Assembly (NCBI GenBank): GCA_009783805.1
Contig: WRCU01000041.1
Span: forward strand, 1-9,070
Direction of reading: 5' to 3'
DNA length: 9,070 nt
Source of the DNA: Oscillospiraceae bacterium
Lineage (GTDB): Bacteria; Bacillota; Clostridia; WRCU01
A program made the position numbers and the translations under genes. The notes beneath the pieces were generated by a model. The model searched no databases. It saw nothing but the letters and a program-made list of their open reading frames with translations, and was not told the DNA's origin. Positions 5,785 to 9,070 of the stretch are shown piece after piece. Position 1 is the stretch's first letter. Each line of letters begins with the position of its first letter.

Positions 5785-8235
5785 GTGAGGCCGTACGCCA
5801 AGTCCGCCGTAAGGCTGGTGACGGACGCCAAGGCCAGGTTCGCCTCGCTCGCCGTCATCGCCATGCTCGGGACGATGTCGGTCGTCGGCATACAGGCGGC
5901 CTCCATCGACATGCGCGACGTGGCCGACAGGACGTACAAGGGCAGGGGCCTGTACGACGTCCAGGTAAGGTCCGCCGCCGGGTTCGGGGAGGGGGACGTG
6001 GCGGCGCTGGCGGCCGTCCCCGGCGTGGCGGCGGTGATGCCGTCGTACATAGTCGACGCCTACATCGAGGTGAGGGGGCAGCGTCAGCCGATGCGCACGT
6101 ACTCGCTCCCCACGGGCTTGAACGCCCTGGAGCTGCTGGAGGGCAGGCTGCCGGAGGGCCCGGGCGAATGCGCGGTGGAGCGCAGGCTGATGCGCGAGGG
6201 CGGGTACGCGCTGGGAGGGACGCTGTCCATAGCCCCGGACGGGTCGGCCGGCTACGGCCAGGCCTTCGAGTGCATGGACCTCACCGTGACCGGCGTCGTC
6301 TCCTCGCCCCTGTACATAACGATGGAGAGGGGCAGGACCGCCCTGGGCTCAGGGACCTTAAGGTACTACGCCTACCTGCATCCCGACGGCTACGCCCTGG
6401 GCGCCTATACGGACGTGTACGTGTCCATGGAGGAGTCGTTGGGCATCTACAACGTCTCGGACGAATACGACGCGGCCGCGCGGCGGTGGGTGGCGGCCCT
6501 GGCTGAGGCGGGCGACGCGCGGGCCGCGGCCGCCGGGGAGGCCCCGGCCGGGGCGGGTTCGGAAGACCCGGGGATGGGGCCGTCGTCGGCGTCTGGGCCC
6601 GCATGGTCGTACCAGACGCGGGAGGACGGCGTCTCATTCCGATCATACCGCCAGGACACGTTCCGGCTTCAGAAGGTGGGGTACGTGTTCCCCCTCGTCT
6701 TCTTCCTGGTCTCCCTGCTGGTTTCGCTCACCACCATGACGCGCATGGTCGAGGAGCATAGGACGAGGATAGGCGTGTTCAAGGCACTCGGGTACGGGTC
6801 CTCGTCCGTGGCCCTCATGTACGCCTCGTACGCGGCGGCCTCGGCCGCCTTGGGCGGGGCGGCGGGCGTTTTTTTGGGAAGCGGCCTGTTCCCGTCGATA
6901 ATCGCGGACGCCTACGGCCACCTCTACTCCATGCCCCCCATAGAGACCCCGGTCCCGGTGGGCATAGCCGCGGCGGCGATGGCCGCGTCCGTATCGGTGG
7001 TGGTGGGGGCCACGCTGGCCGCCTGCCTGAACGTGACCCGCAGCGAGCCGGCGGACTTGATCAGGCCCAAGGCCCCCAAGGCCGGCAGGAAGGTTTGGCT
7101 GGAGATGCTGCCGCCCGTGTGGCGGAGGGTCGGGTTCATAGGGAAGATTACGGCCAGGAACATATTCCGCTTCAAGCGCCGTTTCTTCATGACGCTGACG
7201 GGCGTGGCCGGATGCGCGGCGCTGCTCCTTACGGGGTTCGGCCTCAGGGACAGCCTGGCCGTCGTCTCCATGCGCCAGTTCGGCGAGGTGGAGGTCTACG
7301 ACGCGAAGGCCTACCTGTCGGGTGCCGCGGACGGGGCCGTGCGGGCGTCGCTCGGGGCCCTGACGCACGGCGAGGCGCTCTACGCGCGCGAGGAGGCGGT
7401 GGAGGTGGAGGTGGGTGGGCAAAGGTTCTCAGCCTCGCTCATAACCCCCGAGGACTACGGGCGCCTCGGCGGGTTCGTGCGGCTTTTTTCGCCCCATACG
7501 GGTGGGGCCTACGCCGACCCGCCCGAGGGGGCGCTGCTCACGGAGAAGATGGCGAGGACCCTGGGCGTGGGCGAGGGCGACGTCGTGACCCTGCGCCTCG
7601 GCGGCGGCGCAGAGGTTGAGGTGGCCGTGGCCGGCGTGGCGGAGAACTACCTGTTCCACTACGCGTTCCTCGGGCCCGGGGCGTACGCCGCGCTCTTCGG
7701 CGCAGAGCCCGTTCCGAACTGCCTTTTCATCAACGGCGCGTACGACGCCGAGGCGCTGATGCGCGAGGGGAGCGTGCTCGCGTTGTCGGCGATGACCGAC
7801 CAGAGGAGGGTCATGGCCGACTCGACCGACGCCATGGGCGTAGTCACGGTGGTGCTGATCGTTCTGGCCTGCGCCCTGGCCTTCGTCGTACTTTTCAACC
7901 TGACGCTGATCAACATAACCGAGCGGAGGCGGGAGCTGGCCACGATCAAGGTGCTGGGGTTCCAGGACGCGGAGACGGCCCTATACACCTATAGGGAGAG
8001 CATGGCGGTGACGCTCATGGGGATCGCCGTCGGAATCGCGGCGGGCATCCTGCTGGTGGGCTTCGTACTCACGTCCGTGGAGATCGACATCCTGAAGTTC
8101 CCGCATTACGTCAGCCTGGGCAGCTACCTGACGGCGATCGCAGTCTCGATGGCCTTCACGGTCTTCGTGAGCGCCGCCACCTATGGGAGGCTCACATCCA
8201 TAGACATGGTGGAGTCCCTGAAAGGGGTCGAGTAA
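5785..8235 (+). CDS. FtsX-type ABC transporter permease (two FtsX domains, 816 residues)
   Basis: The membrane subunit partnering the preceding ATPase. Hydrophobic segments are seen at about 19-38, 300-318, 344-366, 391-415, 468-486, 683-707, 738-762 and 777-800, giving two units of one plus three helices. Each unit has an extracytoplasmic domain (about 40-295 and 490-680). Both FtsX domains have the charged coupling-helix motif after their first core helix: TTMTRMVEEHRTRIGVFKALG (split as TTMTRMVEEH, 316-325, and RTRIGVFKALG, 326-336) and ITERRRELATIKVLGFQ (711-727). Between DEYD (226-229) and AWSYQTRED (273-281) lies an Ala/Gly/Pro-rich linker (about 231-272), where relatives I recall from Firmicutes carry a long coiled coil. 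The GTG at 5785 follows an AAGGGGG site (5770-5776) at eight bases. Likely roles are lipid, lipoprotein or peptide handling at the envelope; the substrate is unknown. Confidence 0.92.
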   Translation: MRPYAKSAVRLVTDAKARFASLAVIAMLGTMSVVGIQAASIDMRDVADRTYKGRGLYDVQVRSAAGFGEGDVAALAAVPGVAAVMPSYIVDAYIEVRGQRQPMRTYSLPTGLNALELLEGRLPEGPGECAVERRLMREGGYALGGTLSIAPDGSAGYGQAFECMDLTVTGVVSSPLYITMERGRTALGSGTLRYYAYLHPDGYALGAYTDVYVSMEESLGIYNVSDEYDAAARRWVAALAEAGDARAAAAGEAPAGAGSEDPGMGPSSASGPAWSYQTREDGVSFRSYRQDTFRLQKVGYVFPLVFFLVSLLVSLTTMTRMVEEHRTRIGVFKALGYGSSSVALMYASYAAASAALGGAAGVFLGSGLFPSIIADAYGHLYSMPPIETPVPVGIAAAAMAASVSVVVGATLAACLNVTRSEPADLIRPKAPKAGRKVWLEMLPPVWRRVGFIGKITARNIFRFKRRFFMTLTGVAGCAALLLTGFGLRDSLAVVSMRQFGEVEVYDAKAYLSGAADGAVRASLGALTHGEALYAREEAVEVEVGGQRFSASLITPEDYGRLGGFVRLFSPHTGGAYADPPEGALLTEKMARTLGVGEGDVVTLRLGGGAEVEVAVAGVAENYLFHYAFLGPGAYAALFGAEPVPNCLFINGAYDAEALMREGSVLALSAMTDQRRVMADSTDAMGVVTVVLIVLACALAFVVLFNLTLINITERRRELATIKVLGFQDAETALYTYRESMAVTLMGIAVGIAAGILLVGFVLTSVEIDILKFPHYVSLGSYLTAIAVSMAFTVFVSAATYGRLTSIDMVESLKGVE

Positions 8236-8246
8236 AGTTTGGGTGG

Positions 8247-8332
8247 CGGTCGGGCTTGCCGGGGAACGCGCGTCCGACCGTCGCGAGGTCGGCGCCCGAC
8301 GGGGCGCAGATGGGCCGCGGGGATGGGCGGCC
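8247..8332. other. Intergenic segment with alternating complementary elements
   Basis: After the permease stop there are four mutually complementary blocks: CGGTCGG (8247-8253), CCGACCG (8274-8280), GTCGG (8288-8292) preceded by G, and CCGAC (8296-8300). The first and second pair as a 7-bp stem; the third and fourth form a tight GTCGG-CGC-CCGAC hairpin. The second and third can also pair (GACC with GGTC), so the structures exclude one another. A further hairpin, GGCCGC (8313-8318) with GCGGCC (8327-8332), follows. No U tract is present, so it is not a clear intrinsic terminator. It could be the 3' end of the ABC transcript or a structured leader for the next gene. Confidence 0.35.
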
Positions 8333-8356
8333 ATGTACTTTGGGCGCCTCTTCGGG

Positions 8357-8375
8357 TATCATTAATAATTTAATG
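8357..8375. promoter_or_regulatory. AT-rich island with operator-like palindrome upstream of the repeat protein gene
   Basis: TATCATTAATAATTTAATG is the only sizeable AT-rich island in the last kilobases. Within it CATTAA (8360-8365) and TTAATG (8370-8375) are perfect inverted repeats separated by TAAT. TATCAT occurs here (8357-8362) and again at 8404-8409; either could be a -10 box, though no convincing -35 is seen. It lies 69 bases before the next start codon. Most likely it marks the promoter/operator region of the following gene. Confidence 0.35.
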
Positions 8376-8432
8376 GTCTGGTAGGCCGTCAACCGGGAAA
8401 CATTATCATGGCGTGATCGACGCGCCGCGCAT

Positions 8433-8439
8433 GGGAGGT
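8433..8439 (+). promoter_or_regulatory. Shine-Dalgarno site of the repeat protein gene
   Basis: GGGAGGT lies four bases before the ATG at 8444. The spacing is slightly short but the match is strong, and it fixes this start. Confidence 0.7.
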
Positions 8440-8443
8440 CCGG

Positions 8444-9070
8444 ATGGGGGTAGTGCTCATCGTGTTCGGCTCGCTGTCCGGGATAGCGGGGACGGTCATG
8501 TTCTTCGCCGCGAGGTCGGCGCTGGACGACATAGGATGGCTATGGAGGGCCGGCATGGGCGAGATAAGCGCCGCCCGCACCGCCTCCAACGTGGGGCTGC
8601 TCCTGATGATAGTGGGCGGCGTCCTGTTGATAATGGGGATCATCCTATGCGCCACCTCCGCGGGCCGCAGGAACAGGCGGATGCTCATGGGCGGCGGTTG
8701 GTACGGCGGCTATCCCATGCAGCGGCCCATGGCGCCTTGGGGGGCCTATCCGCCGGGCGGCGGCGGGGCATACTACCCACCTCGGCCGCAGGGATATCCG
8801 GGTCAGCCGGGCATGCAGCCGCAGGGGTACGGCGGCGGGCCGACGCCGATGGGGCCGCAAGAATATCCGGGTCAGCCGGGCATGCAGCCGCAGGGGTACG
8901 GCGGCGGGCCGGCGCCGATGGGACCACGAAGGTACGCGGGCCAGCCGGGCATGCAGCCGCAGGGGTACGGCGGCGGGCCGGCGCCGATGGGGCCACGAAG
9001 GTACGCGGGCCAGCCGGGCATGCAGCCGCAGGGGTACGGCGGCGGGCCGACGCCGATGGGGCCGCAGGGA
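8444..9070 (+). CDS. Two-TM membrane protein with Pro/Gly/Gln/Tyr-rich tandem-repeat tail, 3'-truncated by window edge
   Basis: I do not recognise a named family. The frame is open from the ATG at 8444 to the right edge (209 codons) with a good ribosome-binding site. Residues 2-22 (starting GVVLIVFGSLSGIAG) and about 50-72 (starting NVGLLLMIVGGVLLIMG) are hydrophobic helices joined by a short loop containing LDDIGWLWRAGMGE. The second helix is followed by AGRRNRR, which by the positive-inside rule puts both ends in the cytoplasm. From about residue 82 the protein is low-complexity and rich in Gly, Pro, Tyr, Gln and Met, with degenerate motifs (YGGYPMQRPMAPWG, YYPPRPQG). From residue 118 it becomes exact 23-residue tandem repeats. 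The tail is probably disordered and may bind or cluster partners; this is inference. The open minus-strand frames over this region are shadows. The gene follows the ABC operon by 208 nt with its own likely promoter. Confidence 0.75.
   Translation, partial: MGVVLIVFGSLSGIAGTVMFFAARSALDDIGWLWRAGMGEISAARTASNVGLLLMIVGGVLLIMGIILCATSAGRRNRRMLMGGGWYGGYPMQRPMAPWGAYPPGGGGAYYPPRPQGYPGQPGMQPQGYGGGPTPMGPQEYPGQPGMQPQGYGGGPAPMGPRRYAGQPGMQPQGYGGGPAPMGPRRYAGQPGMQPQGYGGGPTPMGPQG
8795..9070 (+). repeat. Four in-frame 69-bp tandem repeats (coding minisatellite)
   Basis: Units begin at 8795, 8864, 8933 and 9002; the fourth ends exactly at the window edge and more copies may follow. Each encodes 23 residues made of two halves, YPGQPGMQPQG and YGGGPTPMGPQE in unit 1. 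A core of 39 bases starting at the CAG codon (for example 8804-8842) is identical in all four. Differences cluster at the unit ends: units 1 and 2 have TAT CCG GGT while 3 and 4 have TAC GCG GGC; units 2 and 3 end in CGA AGG while unit 1 ends CAA GAA and unit 4 CAG GGA. This mosaic points to recent duplication or conversion. Confidence 0.95.

Noticed and set aside
4878..6050. Long minus-strand open frame antisense to the ABC ATPase gene
   Set aside because: It is a shadow caused by high GC. The plus strand encodes an ATPase with all motifs intact.
8363..8392. Possible minus-strand promoter (TTGACG at 8387-8392 with an AT-rich -10 region)
   Set aside because: It would drive transcription antisense to the permease with no gene there, and the -10 match is poor.
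8685..8996. Minus-strand open frame with repeated Arg/Ala/Pro-rich units over the tandem repeats
   Set aside because: It is the complement of the 69-bp coding repeats. It has no good ribosome-binding site or recognisable domain, while the plus strand has a start signal, membrane helices and a coherent tail.
8795..9070. CRISPR-like array
   Set aside because: The units are contiguous with no unique spacers, and they are in-frame coding repeats of 69 bp.

Overview
The window is a gene-dense stretch of a GC-rich prokaryotic chromosome (roughly two-thirds G+C by eye). It holds six protein genes, two of them cut by the window edges. Gene content is bacterial in flavour: a class II lysyl-tRNA synthetase, a GH4 glycosidase, a MacB/LolD-type ABC ATPase with an FtsX-type permease, a strong AAGGAGGT ribosome-binding site and a TATAAT box. 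Despite the high GC, the genes often use AGG for Arg and ATA for Ile, which is unlike the CGC/ATC habit of many GC-rich Actinobacteria and Proteobacteria. I cannot fix the phylum; a GC-rich anaerobe is plausible, and an archaeal host is not fully excluded.

Layout, left to right. (1) The 3' part of a GH4 NAD/Mn-dependent alpha-glycosidase gene (+), missing about its first 90-100 codons. (2) A strong bidirectional stem-loop terminator between this gene and a convergent gene. (3) An M24 'pita-bread' (Xaa-Pro peptidase/creatinase-like) protein on the minus strand, with its own promoter and ribosome-binding site, in which most canonical metal and catalytic residues are substituted. (4) A divergent intergenic region rich in GC hairpins. 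(5) lysS (+) with a 10-TM EamA/DMT transporter gene 5 nt after it. (6) After a 67-nt gap, an ABC export-type ATPase and its 816-residue FtsX-type permease. (7) A 208-nt intergenic region with alternately complementary segments and an AT-rich palindrome. (8) The 5' part of a gene for a small two-TM membrane protein with a Pro/Gly/Gln/Tyr-rich tail built of exact 23-residue (69-bp) tandem repeats, running off the right edge.

Functional reading. The ATPase and permease form one transporter of the FtsX/MacB superfamily, probably acting on membrane or envelope substrates. The lysS-DMT pair is housekeeping plus metabolite transport. The GH4 and M24 genes are probably separate transcription units for carbohydrate and peptide or amide catabolism. 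The most unusual items are the tandem-repeat membrane protein, which appears still to be duplicating at the DNA level; the M24 protein that has lost its metal site; and the permease with a low-complexity linker where I recall relatives having a long coiled coil.
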